Below are positions 18,690 to 29,200 of a stretch of 64,000 nucleotides of DNA, piece by piece. Position 1 is the stretch's first letter; every line of letters begins with the position of its first letter. A program made the position numbers and the translations under genes. Under the pieces are notes generated by a model, which was given only the letters and a program-made list of their open reading frames with translations, was not told the origin of the DNA and ran no database searches. This DNA comes from Planctomycetales bacterium 10988 (GTDB taxonomy: Bacteria > Planctomycetota > Planctomycetia > Pirellulales > Pb10988): assembly GCA_009664345.1 (NCBI GenBank), contig CP043547.1:3562709-3626708 (forward strand), in the 5' to 3' direction.

Positions 18690-19652
18690 ATGGAAAGAAG
18701 GATGGAAGAATCCCTCTATAGAGGGGGGATTTATGGGCATTTATTAGGGGATGCCTTCGGGGTGCCGTATGAATTTTTAGACCCGGAGGCCCTTCCCGAG
18801 GAATTGATCTGGCGAGGAAATGGAACGCATCACCAGCCCATCGGTACTTGGAGCGACGATGGAGCGCTGATGCTTTGTCAATTGGATAGTTTGCAAACGC
18901 TGGGGACTTTTGATCTCCAGGATACAGGCAATCGATTCGTTCGCTGGAAAAAGGAAGGATATTGTGCCGCCGGAGGAGAGGTGTTTGATATCGGAATGAC
19001 AACGAATAGGGCCTTATCTGATTTGGAACAGGGAGTCGAACCGATCAAGGCCGGGCTTCGCGGAGAAAGCAGCAATGGGAACGGTTCCTTAATGCGGATT
19101 CTTCCTCTAAGTCTGTGGGCAGCCGAGAAGGACCCGCTTCAGGGCATTTGCTGGAGTCATCAAAGCTCCCAGCTTACCCACGGTCATGTTCGATCGCAGG
19201 TCTGTTGTGCCCTTTATACTTTGATTGTGCGGGGACTTGTCCAAAAAACTCTCCGCGATTCGATCATCGAAGGGGTCTTTGAAAGCCTGCGAAACGCCTA
19301 TCAGGAGTATCCTCAAGAGACGGGGATCGAGCAAGCATTTTTTAAGCCCGAGGGTTTTCTCTCCGCTTTGGACCTTGTCGAGAGTTACGCAAAACGCCAG
19401 GGAAGCGGCTATGTCGTGGATAGTTTTTGGTCAGCCTGGGAGGCCTTCGTCGGAAGTGAATCGTTCGAAGATTGCATCAAGCGGGCGGTTCGCTACGGCA
19501 ATGATACCGACACGACCGCCGCGATTGCGGGAGGATTGGCAGGGATTTACTATCAAGACTCGGGTTTACCGGAGGTCTGGAAAAACGAACTGCGACTCGA
19601 AACCGAGCATGTTGCCATGATCGATTCCTTCGTCGCAGTTTGCTCTTCCTGA
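18690..19652 (+). CDS. ADP-ribosylglycohydrolase family protein
   Basis: Predicted to cleave ADP-ribose from proteins or small molecules (DraG/ARH family); the substrate is not identifiable. It has 320 residues from ATG 18690, chosen because AAGGA lies eight bases upstream; the open frame extends to 18600. The all-alpha fold motifs are visible: GHLLGDAFGVPYEF, the metal-binding GTWSDDGALMLCQL (Ser-Asp-Asp), GNGSLMRILPLSL, SQLTHGHVRSQ, and the second metal site RYGNDTDTTAAIAGGLAG. All metal ligands expected for the family are present. No partner ADP-ribosyltransferase is adjacent. Confidence 0.93.
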   Translation: MERRMEESLYRGGIYGHLLGDAFGVPYEFLDPEALPEELIWRGNGTHHQPIGTWSDDGALMLCQLDSLQTLGTFDLQDTGNRFVRWKKEGYCAAGGEVFDIGMTTNRALSDLEQGVEPIKAGLRGESSNGNGSLMRILPLSLWAAEKDPLQGICWSHQSSQLTHGHVRSQVCCALYTLIVRGLVQKTLRDSIIEGVFESLRNAYQEYPQETGIEQAFFKPEGFLSALDLVESYAKRQGSGYVVDSFWSAWEAFVGSESFEDCIKRAVRYGNDTDTTAAIAGGLAGIYYQDSGLPEVWKNELRLETEHVAMIDSFVAVCSS

Positions 19653-19677
19653 AGATTGTACGTTTCGAACTTTTTGA

Positions 19678-20637
19678 TTAAGAAGCTTTGCGAAGGGGCA
19701 TGCGGATCGAATCGCGATACCATTGGATGGTCTCAGCCAAGCCTTCGCGGAAACTCGTATTGGCGGTGAAATCGAACTCGGCCTTGGCTCGTTGCGTATC
19801 CAAGCAGCGGCGAGGTTGACCGTCAGGCTTGGAGGCATCCCAGCGGATTTCACCTTCAAAGCCGGCCAATTCGCAGACAAGTTCGACCAGATCGCGGATT
19901 TTGATTTCTTGACCTGATCCCAAGTTGACCGGAGCAGGCTTGCTGTATTGATCGGCCCCTTTGAGAATCCCTTCGGCCGCATCGCGAACAAAGAGGAATT
20001 CGCGAGAAGCGGAACCGGTGCCCCAGGCATCAATCCACGGCTTCCCTTGAGCTTGGGCTTCCACAACTTTGCGGATCAAAGCCGGGATGACATGGCTGGT
20101 TTCCAAGTCAAAATTATCGTCCGGGCCGTACAAATTCACCGGCATCAGCGAGATGGCATTCATGCCGTATTGTTGACGATAGCTCTGAGCTTGCACGATA
20201 AGCATCTTTTTCGCCAAGCCATACGGGGCATTGGTCTCTTCTGGGTAGCCGTTCCACAAATCATCTTCTTTAAAAGGAACCGGCGTAAATTTCGGATAAG
20301 AGCAAATTGAGCCGACGACGACGAATTTCTCGACCTCCGCAAGGCGGGCTTGCTCCATCAGTTCAATGCCCATGATGGCATTTTCATAAAAGTAAAGACC
20401 GGGATTGACGCGATTGGCCCCGATCCCCCCGACCACGGCGGCCAAGTGAAGAATCACCTGAGGGCGGACATCGGCCATCAGTTGAGCAATCGCTTGTTTG
20501 TCGCGAAGGTCATATTCGCGGCTGCGAGGGATCATGACTTCCGCAGGTTGATAGGCTTCGAGCTGTCGGCAAACTTCTTGACCGAGAAAACCGGCTCCTC
20601 CGGTGACTACAACGCGTTTTCCTTGAAGCGTTCCCAT
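19678..20637 (-). CDS. fcl: GDP-L-fucose synthase
   Basis: Short-chain dehydrogenase that converts GDP-4-keto-6-deoxymannose to GDP-L-fucose by epimerisation and NADPH reduction. Of typical length (319 residues). Rossmann motif [29 protein letters not shown], the active-site Ser region [10 protein letters not shown], the Tyr-Lys pair in APYGLAKKM, and [14 protein letters not shown], all characteristic of Fcl/WcaG. GGGAAGGGAAG precedes the start. The partner GDP-mannose dehydratase (gmd) is not in this window. Divergent from ugd, so a sugar-nucleotide pair for envelope or exopolysaccharide synthesis. Confidence 0.95.
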   Translation of the reverse strand: MGTLQGKRVVVTGGAGFLGQEVCRQLEAYQPAEVMIPRSREYDLRDKQAIAQLMADVRPQVILHLAAVVGGIGANRVNPGLYFYENAIMGIELMEQARLAEVEKFVVVGSICSYPKFTPVPFKEDDLWNGYPEETNAPYGLAKKMLIVQAQSYRQQYGMNAISLMPVNLYGPDDNFDLETSHVIPALIRKVVEAQAQGKPWIDAWGTGSASREFLFVRDAAEGILKGADQYSKPAPVNLGSGQEIKIRDLVELVCELAGFEGEIRWDASKPDGQPRRCLDTQRAKAEFDFTANTSFREGLAETIQWYRDSIRMPLRKAS

Positions 20638-21101
20638 CGGCTTCCCTTCCCCATCCTTGGAGATGCTGCAATGTTTGATTACGTTTGATTCGAATTTCTG
20701 AGGTGACTGGATGCCAAGAACCCTTTCTCAGTCATCCGGAATGGTGCGGGATTGTAGACCGAGTTGATTTTCAGAGCAAGATCAAACTTTTCACGAATGA
20801 GAAAACATTCCTTCTCTCAGAAAACTCTCTTGCCGACACTATATTACTGCCGAAAAAAATGGCGTTGGGAAATAAGACCGAAAGGGTTAAGATAGCCCCG
20901 CTTGTGTAGTAGAAAAAAGTTGGTTAAAGAGAAAGACGTTTCAACTGTTGTCCCCAGAACGGATTCTAGGGAGAAAAAATAAGGGCCAAAGGGCAATTGA
21001 TTCGTGATTCAGGCGTTTCAAAAGAAACGAATTTTCAGGCGAATAGCCCTTTTGCAAGCACCTACGGCTCTCAGTGATCGCCAAGTAAAGGAAGACCGCC
21101 G
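20638..21101. other. divergent promoter region of fcl and ugd
   Basis: About 460 AT-rich bases separating two sugar-nucleotide genes. No open frame of interest and no strong hairpin. AAAGGAAG just before 21102 is the ugd ribosome site. Confidence 0.5.
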
Positions 21102-22466
21102 ATGAAGATCGCCGTCTTAGGAACCGGATACGTCGGGCTCGTTACCGGAACTTGCCTGTCTTCGCAACGAAATCAAGTCACCTGTATTGATATTGATCCA
21201 AACAAGGTTGCCCAACTGCAAAAAGGGCAGATTCCGATTTATGAACCGGGTCTGAAGGACCTTGTCCTCACCTTTGCTCAGCGTGGGGATTTGCAATTCA
21301 CGACTGATCCGTTGAAACCTTGCCGTGAAGCGGACTTGATTTTCTTGGCCGTCGGCACGCCGGAAGGAGCTGATGGCAAGGCGAATTTGAACTATTTATG
21401 GCAGGCTGCCCAAACGATCGCCCCGGTGCTTTCTCCCAAGACGGTGATTGTCATTAAGTCGACGGTGCCGGTCGGGACCAATCGCCGCTTGCAAGAAAAA
21501 CTCAAAAGCTGGACCGGCCGCACCTGCGAAGTCGCCAGCAATCCCGAATTTTTACGCGAAGGTTCGGCCGTCCAAGACTTCCTTTCCCCCGATCGCGTGG
21601 TGATTGGAGTGCGGTCCGATTTTGCCACCGAACAACTCCGCCGGTTATATCGTCCTTTCTTGCCGACACCGGAAGCCTTCGTCACGATGTCGCCGGAAAG
21701 TGCCGAAACGACGAAGTATGTCGCGAATGCCTTTTTGGCCACCAAGATCAGTTTCATTAACGAAATGTCGCAGTTCTGCGATTCCGTCGAAGCCGATATC
21801 GACGACGTGCGGCACGGGATTTCTTTCGATCCCCGCATTGGCAGCAAGTTCCTCAACCCTGGTGTTGGCTATGGCGGAAGTTGCTTCCCTAAAGATGTCA
21901 AAGCCTTGCGAGCCGCAGCCAGCCAACTCGGCCTAGCGATGCCGATCATGAATGCCGTCGATACGGTCAATGCCCGACAAAAACAGATTTTCCCCCGGAA
22001 AATTCTTACGTATCTAGCTCATGAAGCGAAGAAGAATCCGGTGCAATATGCCTCGCCAACCGTGGCGATTTGGGGTTTGGCTTTCAAGCCGGGAACCGAT
22101 GACATTCGAGAAGCTCCCGCTTTGGTTTTGGCCGATCAACTTCTCGCCCATGGGGTGAAAGTTCGTGTTTTCGATCCTCAAGCGATGGCGAATGTCCGCG
22201 AAATTTACGGTGATCGCCTGCAGTATTGCAAAAATCCCCTCGCAACCGCCGAAGGGGCCAATGCCCTCGCGGTGATGACCGAATGGAAAGAATTCCGCCA
22301 TCCCGATTGGATTCAGCTGAAACAAGCCATGCGAACCCCGGCGATCTTCGATGGCCGCAATCTTTACGCCCGCGAGCTATTGCAAGAACTCGGTTTCATG
22401 CACGTCTCCATTGGTCGCCCGGAAGTTCATCCACAAGACCCTCTCGAACACCGAGCCGCGTCCTGA
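21102..22466 (+). CDS. ugd: UDP-glucose 6-dehydrogenase
   Basis: Oxidises UDP-glucose to UDP-glucuronate with NAD+ in two steps. It has 454 residues. N-terminal Rossmann motif AVLGTGYVGLVTGTCLS, the VGTPEG loop, VIKSTVPVGT, NPEFLREGSAV, and the catalytic cysteine Cys261 in GVGYGGSCFPKDV. The C-terminal domain has LAFKPGTDDIREAPAL. Divergent from fcl, which suggests a shared role in exopolysaccharide precursors. The stop codon abuts a G-rich heptad array. Confidence 0.97.
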   Translation: MKIAVLGTGYVGLVTGTCLSSQRNQVTCIDIDPNKVAQLQKGQIPIYEPGLKDLVLTFAQRGDLQFTTDPLKPCREADLIFLAVGTPEGADGKANLNYLWQAAQTIAPVLSPKTVIVIKSTVPVGTNRRLQEKLKSWTGRTCEVASNPEFLREGSAVQDFLSPDRVVIGVRSDFATEQLRRLYRPFLPTPEAFVTMSPESAETTKYVANAFLATKISFINEMSQFCDSVEADIDDVRHGISFDPRIGSKFLNPGVGYGGSCFPKDVKALRAAASQLGLAMPIMNAVDTVNARQKQIFPRKILTYLAHEAKKNPVQYASPTVAIWGLAFKPGTDDIREAPALVLADQLLAHGVKVRVFDPQAMANVREIYGDRLQYCKNPLATAEGANALAVMTEWKEFRHPDWIQLKQAMRTPAIFDGRNLYARELLQELGFMHVSIGRPEVHPQDPLEHRAAS

Positions 22467-22467
22467 A

Positions 22468-22516
22468 GGGTGGAGGGTGAGGAGTGGAGAATGGGATATG
22501 AAGAGTGAGGGTTGAG
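22468..22516 (+). repeat. G-rich 7-bp periodic array, left arm of locus 1
   Basis: Seven consecutive degenerate heptads. T is followed by G at positions 4 and 5 of every unit (T at 22471, 22478, 22485, 22492, 22499, 22506, 22513); typical units are GAGTGGA and GAGTGAG. It begins two bases after the ugd stop codon. It faces a C-rich heptad array at 22652-22686 across 135 bp. Confidence 0.8.
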
Positions 22517-22547
22517 AAACGTACCTTCACCGAAAACAATTGAAAAC

Positions 22548-22595
22548 AAAAACGTCAGGAAACACATTGTTGGTCTCCTGACGTTTTTGTTTTTT
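22548..22595. terminator. intrinsic terminator
   Basis: AAAAACGTCAGGA at 22548-22560 pairs with TCCTGACGTTTTT at 22576-22588, followed by a T-rich run. A 13-bp stem, flanked by A on one side and T on the other, so it can serve both ugd (plus) and the convergent sulfatase (minus). It lies between the two heptad arrays. Confidence 0.88.
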
Positions 22596-22651
22596 AGCAA
22601 GTAAACTTTATGTAAAGCAGGGGAGTTTCACCTGCGGGCAAGGGTTCACCC

Positions 22652-22686
22652 CAAGTACCGAACACCGAAAACTGAAAACCGAACAC
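22652..22686 (-). repeat. C-rich 7-bp periodic array, right arm of locus 1
   Basis: Five heptads in exact register: CAAGTAC at 22652, then CGAACAC, CGAAAAC, TGAAAAC and CGAACAC starting at 22659, 22666, 22673 and 22680. Read on the minus strand the unit is roughly GTGTTCG. The array ends 16 bp from the stop codon of the convergent sulfatase gene. Confidence 0.8.
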
Positions 22687-22702
22687 AAAAAATAAAATAA
22701 TC

Positions 22703-24439
22703 CTATTTTATTTTTTCCAATTCAACATTCCCTTTCGTGGTGTGTTCTAAAAAGATTTCACGTTCTTCGCCCTCTTGATCCCAAATATCAAGAAGTCCGG
22801 CTCCTTTTTTTAGACGAATGGTAAAGGTCCGCTGATTGTTTTTGATTGGGTAAGATTGAAGTTTGTCTTGCCAACGAATAAACACCTTTCCAGTTTCAGG
22901 AATGTCGTCACTTAAGAGTGTCAGTTGATACTTCCCACCGCGTAGCACTTCCACGGGCCAACCTTCGAAAACGCCTAAATTATATTGACCATCTTGATAA
23001 CGATTGAGGATGGCGACCGGTTCGGCTTTCGCTCCCAAGCCAATATTCTCTGGGGTGAAGTCGCGTGAGGCTTTCATATCCGCGAACCAATCTTCATACG
23101 CTTTGGTAAACTCATGCACTAAGTCAGGATGGGTTTCGGCGAGATTGTTTTTTTCTCCACGGTCTTGGGTTAAATCATAAAGTTCTTGCACTTGCAGAGA
23201 TTTAGTAGAAAATTCTTCATCGGAAAAAGTGTTGGGATGAAGGACCAATTTAAATTGTTGAGAAATGACCGTGGCGTTTTGATAACGATGAGGAGTTAAG
23301 CCGCGATGACATTGTAGAAAAAGTTTACGACTTCTTAACTCTGGCGAAGGCATCCCCTTCCATAAAGAGAGCAAGCTTTTTCCATCAAAAGGAAGTGAAA
23401 CATCAGGAGTTGCCCCGCAGATTTCTAACAAAGTCGGAGCGATATCAATATGAGCCGCGATGGTATCCGTCACTTGCGGTTGTTTGAATTGTTTTTGCCA
23501 CTGAACAAAGCAAGGGACACGAATCCCTCCTTCATAAACGGAAGCTTTTCTTCCCTGTAAACCGCCCGTGTAACGCCGTTGTTGAGGGCCATTATCGGTA
23601 AAGAAAAGGATTAAAGTATTCTCTCGCAGATTTTCCTTTTCTAAAAAATTGAGCATTCTATCAAAGTTGTCGTCAATATTTTCCACCATGGCATAAATAC
23701 GTGCGGTGGTTTCATTAAGCCCGGCTTTTAAATACGGCTCTAAATAACCTTCCGGCGTTTCTAATGGGGTGTGTGGAGTGTTGGTAGGAATATAAACAAA
23801 CCAAGGCTTTTCTTTATTTTTCTTGATAAAGTCTTGTGCCCCTTGAAAAAAGACATCGGTGCAATAACCGTCCGCGTGATATTCTTCTCCATTGTGCCAA
23901 AGTAAAGGGTCTTGATAGGAGTTGGGAACATCGGGGCTTGTGCCGATGGCTCCCGATTTATGAACTAAAGATTCTTCAAAACCTTGATCTTCCGGTCGCA
24001 TCGGATAGTTATCGCCGAGATGCCACTTTCCAAATATTCCGGTTTGATAACCTGCCTGTTTTAAATATTCCGCAATCGTGATTTCTTCACTCGCCATCTT
24101 GGCTCCACCGCGGGAAGTATGAATGACCCCGGTGCGATAAAAGTCTCGACCGGTTAATAAACTTGCCCGCGTCGGAGCACAAACGGGGCAAACATAAAAA
24201 CGTTTCATTTGAATGCCCTCTTTTGCAAATTGATCGAGAGCAGGCGTACGAATGTCAGGATTGTCATGAATGCCGACATCGCCATAGCCTTGGTCGTCGG
24301 TCATAATCAGTAGAATGTTTGGGCGTTCTTGGCCTAATGTTTTTCCTAATAAAAGACTTAACAATGTAAAAAATAGAAAACTGGTTGTAAAAAAATGTTT
24401 ATAGAAAAGCGAAGTATGGAATCGAGAAGTTAACTTCAT
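22703..24439 (-). CDS. exported arylsulfatase
   Basis: A type I sulfatase of 578 residues with a long N-terminal hydrophobic signal (FFTTSFLFFTLLSLLLGKTLG). Metal-binding IMTDDQGYGD, the formylglycine site Cys87 in CPVCAPTRASLLTG, GKWHLGD, and FTDNGPQ follow arylsulfatase A. The last ~120 residues (from about 460) form an extra C-terminal beta domain beyond the usual sulfatase fold, possibly for carbohydrate binding. Codon use is markedly AT-rich compared with neighbours on both sides. Single gene, convergent with ugd. Belongs to a different branch from the sulfatase pair at 13-16 kb. Confidence 0.93.
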   Translation of the reverse strand: MKLTSRFHTSLFYKHFFTTSFLFFTLLSLLLGKTLGQERPNILLIMTDDQGYGDVGIHDNPDIRTPALDQFAKEGIQMKRFYVCPVCAPTRASLLTGRDFYRTGVIHTSRGGAKMASEEITIAEYLKQAGYQTGIFGKWHLGDNYPMRPEDQGFEESLVHKSGAIGTSPDVPNSYQDPLLWHNGEEYHADGYCTDVFFQGAQDFIKKNKEKPWFVYIPTNTPHTPLETPEGYLEPYLKAGLNETTARIYAMVENIDDNFDRMLNFLEKENLRENTLILFFTDNGPQQRRYTGGLQGRKASVYEGGIRVPCFVQWQKQFKQPQVTDTIAAHIDIAPTLLEICGATPDVSLPFDGKSLLSLWKGMPSPELRSRKLFLQCHRGLTPHRYQNATVISQQFKLVLHPNTFSDEEFSTKSLQVQELYDLTQDRGEKNNLAETHPDLVHEFTKAYEDWFADMKASRDFTPENIGLGAKAEPVAILNRYQDGQYNLGVFEGWPVEVLRGGKYQLTLLSDDIPETGKVFIRWQDKLQSYPIKNNQRTFTIRLKKGAGLLDIWDQEGEEREIFLEHTTKGNVELEKIK

Positions 24440-24703
24440 AAGTACACCTTTATTTATTAGGCATGGCTAGGTTTAGGGAAGGCACTTTCAAACAGTCCAA
24501 TCGTAAACCGTGAGGTTTATGCTTGTCTATAAGGCTTGGTTCGATCTTTTGTATAAAATGAATTTCATTAGATTTACCAGCGAATCTTCTGCGGATATTT
24601 CTCTTTTTCCACTCTGCTCGACATCTAGCGAAGGTAGATTAAGATAAGTAGAATTAGATATTTTGTTGCTTTCCCCTGCCATGATTTCTCAAAGAGTTTC
24701 CCT

Positions 24704-26122
24704 ATGCCCATTGCGAACGTGTTAACGAAAGGGCTGCTGCTTGGTTCCCTCCTCCTGTTTTTAGGATGTGCCCAGCCTGTTGAATCCCAATCGACTGCCG
24801 AGGTTTCCGAATCTCCGGCGGATGCTCCCGTGGCCCACATGGCGATGAAGCCGATCGTGGATGAAGAGGCTGTCGTGGTCGATATTCCAGTCGAGGGAAT
24901 CGAGGTCGAGAAGATTTCCCCGGAAAACTCCGAAACAGAACCTCTCTGGACCCCTGAAAACGGGGAGAAAATTGCTTTCTTGGGAGGAACGCTGATCGAG
25001 CGGGCACAGCAATTTGGCTATCTCGAAACCTTGCTGGTGCGGCGATTTCCTGACAAAGACCTTTCGCTCCGCAATCTCGGCTGGAGTGGGGACAATCCGC
25101 AAGGCCATGCCCGCGTCGGTTTTGATAAGCCGGAAACTGGCATTCAGGAAATGCAAGAACATCTCGATTTGGTGAAGCCGGAGGTGGTCTTTGTTTCCTA
25201 TCGCCCGGATGCTGCATTGAGTGAAGAAACCGACGATTTTGAGTCTTTTGAAAAATCTTTGAACGATTTGATCGATCGGCTTGAAAAGCAAGAGGCCGAC
25301 GTGGTGATTTTGAGTCCTCCGCCGGTCGAGCGAGAACGGCTGTTGCAACCTGATCCGCAAGGCACCAACGAGCGCCTGGAAAAAGCGGTCGCTTCCTTGC
25401 AAAAAATTGCCGAAGAACGCGAGTTGCCGTTCGTCGATTTCTTTCATCAGCTCGAAGTCAATCAAAGTTGGCCGGCGGAAAAGCCCCTCATGACGAGCAA
25501 CGGGCTGCATTTGAATGCCGCTGGGTATTGGCAATTGGCCATGATTTTTGAGGAGTCGCTTGGCCTCACCCCGGCGACTTGGGAAGTGGCGATTGACTTA
25601 GAACAACAGAAAGCCACCACTGCCGGGACCGAGCTTTCCGAACTGAAAGAAGCAAAAAGTGGTTTTTCCTTTCAGTTGAAAGATGCTTTCCTGCCTACGC
25701 CGCTGGCTCCTTCGGCCGTTTCCGCGGCGGACGAAAGCCCTCGGCAAGCTCTTCCGGAAGCCTATGCCCGCAAGGTGATTATCGCTGGCTTGCCGGCAGG
25801 GATGTATGCTTTGACGGTCGATGAACAAACTGTCGCCAAGGGAACCGCGGAAGATTGGGCCGGTGGTATCCTGGTGCAAGCCGGGCCGGAGTTCGATCAA
25901 GCCGAAGCCTTGCGTCAGGTGATCGTGAAAAAGGACGAGCTTTTCTTCCATCAATGGCGGCCGCAAAACTGGACCTATCTCTATGGCTTTCGCAAACATG
26001 AACAAGGCCAAAACGCCGCCGAAGTCGAACGGTTCGTGGACCTGGTGAAGGAACAAGAGGCGGAAATCGCCAAGCTCCGCGTGCCGCAAGCCCACCAGTA
26101 TCAATTGCAACGCGTCGAATAA
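24704..26122 (+). CDS. SGNH-hydrolase-like lipoprotein lacking the usual serine
   Basis: A 472-residue exported protein; the signal ends LLLFLGCAQP, a lipobox with Cys near residue 23. From about residue 88 it follows the SGNH/GDSL fold: block I reads AFLGGTLIERAQ, so the GDS nucleophile motif is GGT; block II is LRNLGWSGDN; the late block is TSNGLHLNAAGYW, where the usual Asp of DxxH is Asn but the His remains. The second half has no recognised domain. It lies 78 bp upstream of a PVC-type cytochrome gene in the same direction, an arrangement I recall as common in planctomycetes. It may be a binding protein rather than an esterase. Confidence 0.75.
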   Translation: MPIANVLTKGLLLGSLLLFLGCAQPVESQSTAEVSESPADAPVAHMAMKPIVDEEAVVVDIPVEGIEVEKISPENSETEPLWTPENGEKIAFLGGTLIERAQQFGYLETLLVRRFPDKDLSLRNLGWSGDNPQGHARVGFDKPETGIQEMQEHLDLVKPEVVFVSYRPDAALSEETDDFESFEKSLNDLIDRLEKQEADVVILSPPPVERERLLQPDPQGTNERLEKAVASLQKIAEERELPFVDFFHQLEVNQSWPAEKPLMTSNGLHLNAAGYWQLAMIFEESLGLTPATWEVAIDLEQQKATTAGTELSELKEAKSGFSFQLKDAFLPTPLAPSAVSAADESPRQALPEAYARKVIIAGLPAGMYALTVDEQTVAKGTAEDWAGGILVQAGPEFDQAEALRQVIVKKDELFFHQWRPQNWTYLYGFRKHEQGQNAAEVERFVDLVKEQEAEIAKLRVPQAHQYQLQRVE

Positions 26123-26200
26123 TGATTCTCCCTACTCCCCTCCCGGCATCGTACATTGAACCTATTCTCATCTGCCTGTTGAACTAAAAGTGAGTCCTCG

Positions 26201-29200
26201 ATGAAGTACCCCCGTGATTGTCGTTGGTCGATGGTGGCCGTTTGTTTGTTGCAAGGAATGTTCCTTTCCGCGGCGTTAGCACAACGAGACCTCGAAGCGA
26301 TTCCGTCCACCGACCCTCAGGACGCAGTTGATGCCTTTGAGATTGCCCCCGGTTGGGAGGTGAATCTTTTTGCCGATGAGACGATGTTGAACAAGCCGAC
26401 GCAAATCAACTTTGACGAGGCAGGGCGGCTCTGGATTGCTTGTTCTTCGACCTATCCGCAGATCATTCCTGGCGAAGAAGCCGCCGATCAAATCGTCGTC
26501 GTCGAGGATACCGATGGCGATGGCAAGGCCGACAAACATACGGTTTTCGCGGATAAACTGCTGATTCCGACCGGGATTGTGCCCGACGGACTGTATGCCG
26601 CGTATGTCGCCAACAGCACCGAACTCCTGTACTTCGAAGATACGGATCATGATGGCAAGGCCGACCGGCGGGAGGTGGTGCTTTCCGGTTTCGGCACCGA
26701 AGACACGCACCATCTGATTCACACGTTCCGTTGGGGGCCGATTGGTCGGCTGTATTTCAATCAGTCAGTCTATATTCATAGCCATGTCGAAACGCTCTAT
26801 GGAGTTCGTCGTTTGAATGCCGGCGGGGTTTGGCAATTTGAGCCGAATTCGCAACGCTTGGAGGTTTTTGCTCGGGGCATGTGGAATGCTTGGGGGCATG
26901 TCTTCGATGACTACGGCCAATCGTTTGCGACCGATGGGGCCGGTTCCGAGGGGATTCACTTTGTTTTTCCTGGAGCAACCTTCGATGCAACCGTCAATGA
27001 AGGGCGGCGAATGTATGGCCTGAATACCGGGCATCCGAAATATTGCGGCCTCGAAGTTGTCGGCGGAAGTCACTTGCCCGAGGATTGGCAGGGAAATCTG
27101 GTGACGAATGACTTTCGGGCGAATCGCGTTTGCCGGTTTCGTCTGCGTCCGCAGGGGGCCGGTTTTGCCGCATTGCAGCAAGAAGACCTCATGCGTTCGA
27201 GCCACGTCGCCTTCCGCCCGATCGATGTGCAACAAGGACCGGACGGGGCAATCTATGTCGCGGATTGGTATAGCCCGATCATTCAACATGGCGAAGTCGA
27301 TTTCCGCGATCCGCGTCGGGATAAGATTCGTGGCCGTATTTGGCGGTTGACCTATGCCGATCGCGAGACGGTGAAGAATCCGAACTTGCCTGAGCTTTCG
27401 ACGGCGGACTTGGTGGCACGTCTTTCTTCCGACGAGCCTTGGGAACGAAAGATGGCCAAGCGAGCCTTGGTCGCACGACCACAAGAAGAAGTGAAGTCCG
27501 CCCTGCAAACAGCGTATGAACAATTGGCTTCCATCGAGCAAGTGACGGATCGGCAGAAGTTGGAACTCGCGTGGACCGCGGCCAGCCAACGCTTGTTGAC
27601 CAACGCACAAATCGAAGAGCTGATGGCTTGCAAAGATGGCCGCGTGCGAGCGGCAGCCGTGCGGCTCTTGGGGGATCGTGCCGGGGCCGAACCGGACTTT
27701 GTCCTTCAGCAATTGACTTCCGCCGTGGAAGACCCCTTCGCCCGCGTTCGCCTGGAAGCGGTCCGGGCGTTGGCTTTGATCGAACGTCCCCAATCGTTGG
27801 ACGTTGCTTTAAATGCCCTCGATCATCCGATGGATGAATTTCTCGACTATGCCTTGTGGCTGACCTGCAAGCAGTTGGCCCCGCTGTGGTTGCCGGAGAA
27901 ATCTTCGGAGAGTTGGGAGAAGCCTTCGACCGATCCGGTGCATTTGGAATATGCCCTCTTGGCGATTGCCCAACCGGAATCCGTTGGCCCGATCTTGGCC
28001 TTGCTCGACTCGGGAAAGGTTCCTGCCGAACGCCAAGGGAAGTTGTTGGAAATGGTCGCCGAGGTCGGAAATCCCGAGCAACTTCAACGGGTCTTCGATC
28101 GCTTGATTGATAGCGACGATCAGGAAGCAACCAAGCTCCTGATGGCTGAAGCCTTGCAAACCGCTGCCAAACAACGCAAAGTCAAACCACAACAGAAGCT
28201 GGAAAACCTAAAAACGTTTTTTGGATCGGATCAACCGGAATCACTCCGCGGCGTCGCGATGCAATTGGCCGGTGTTTGGAAGGTGAAGCCTTTGGCCGAA
28301 TCGCTGGAAGAAGTCGCCCTTGATGATTCCGAATCGCTCAGCATTCGCCAAGCCGCCATTGAGGCGATCGCCCAATTCAAAGGGCAGCAGGCAGTGAAGC
28401 TCTTCAAGGAACTGACCAAATCGGAGACCCCTGCCGAGGTCCGGCAAGCCGCGTTGATCGCTTGGACGAAGATGGCTCCGCCCCAGGCCGGGGATGCCGC
28501 GGTCGCTTATTTGCAAGAGGTGAGCCTTGACGAAATCGATCCTTACCCGCTGTTTCAAGCCTTTTTGCAAAGCCAAGGTGGTGCCTTTGCCATCAAGCAA
28601 GCCTTGGAAAAAGCCGCTCGCCAAGAGACTCCGGCGATTTCCCCGGACATCGCCAAGGTCGGGTTGAGGGCGATTCAGGCCTCTGGTCGGCCCTTCGAAG
28701 TGGTGGAACAAGCCATTGTCAAAGCGGGCGGGCTGGAGTCGCTCAAGAAAGATTGGACCCCCGAAGCGATGCAAGAGATCGTGCGGATGGTCGCTGAAAG
28801 CGGCGATCCTCAGCGGGGCGAAGCCATCTATCGCCGGGCGGAACTCAACTGTATGCAATGCCATGCGATCGGCGGTGCCGGGGGCAAAGTCGGTCCTGAC
28901 ATCAGCGGCATCGGTGGCAGTGCCCAAGTCGATTACCTCGTCGAATCGCTCGTCCTGCCCAACAGTAAGATCAAAGAGAATTTTCATTCGGTCGTTGTGC
29001 TGACCGATGAGGGGCAAGTCCTTACCGGGATTCAAGTGCAAAAGGATGATGAAATTCTCACCCTGCGAAATGCCGAAAATAAAGAGATTGAAATCCCCCT
29101 CGATAGTATCGATGAGTCGATGCCCGGTCGTTCGCTGATGCCCGAAGGCCTTGTCGATAAATTGACTGAGCGTGAGATCACCGATCTCGTGGCGTTCTTG

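Noticed and set aside
26765-27793. 342-codon minus-strand frame inside the PVC cytochrome gene
   Set aside because: Antisense shadow; the plus-strand gene carries all domain motifs.
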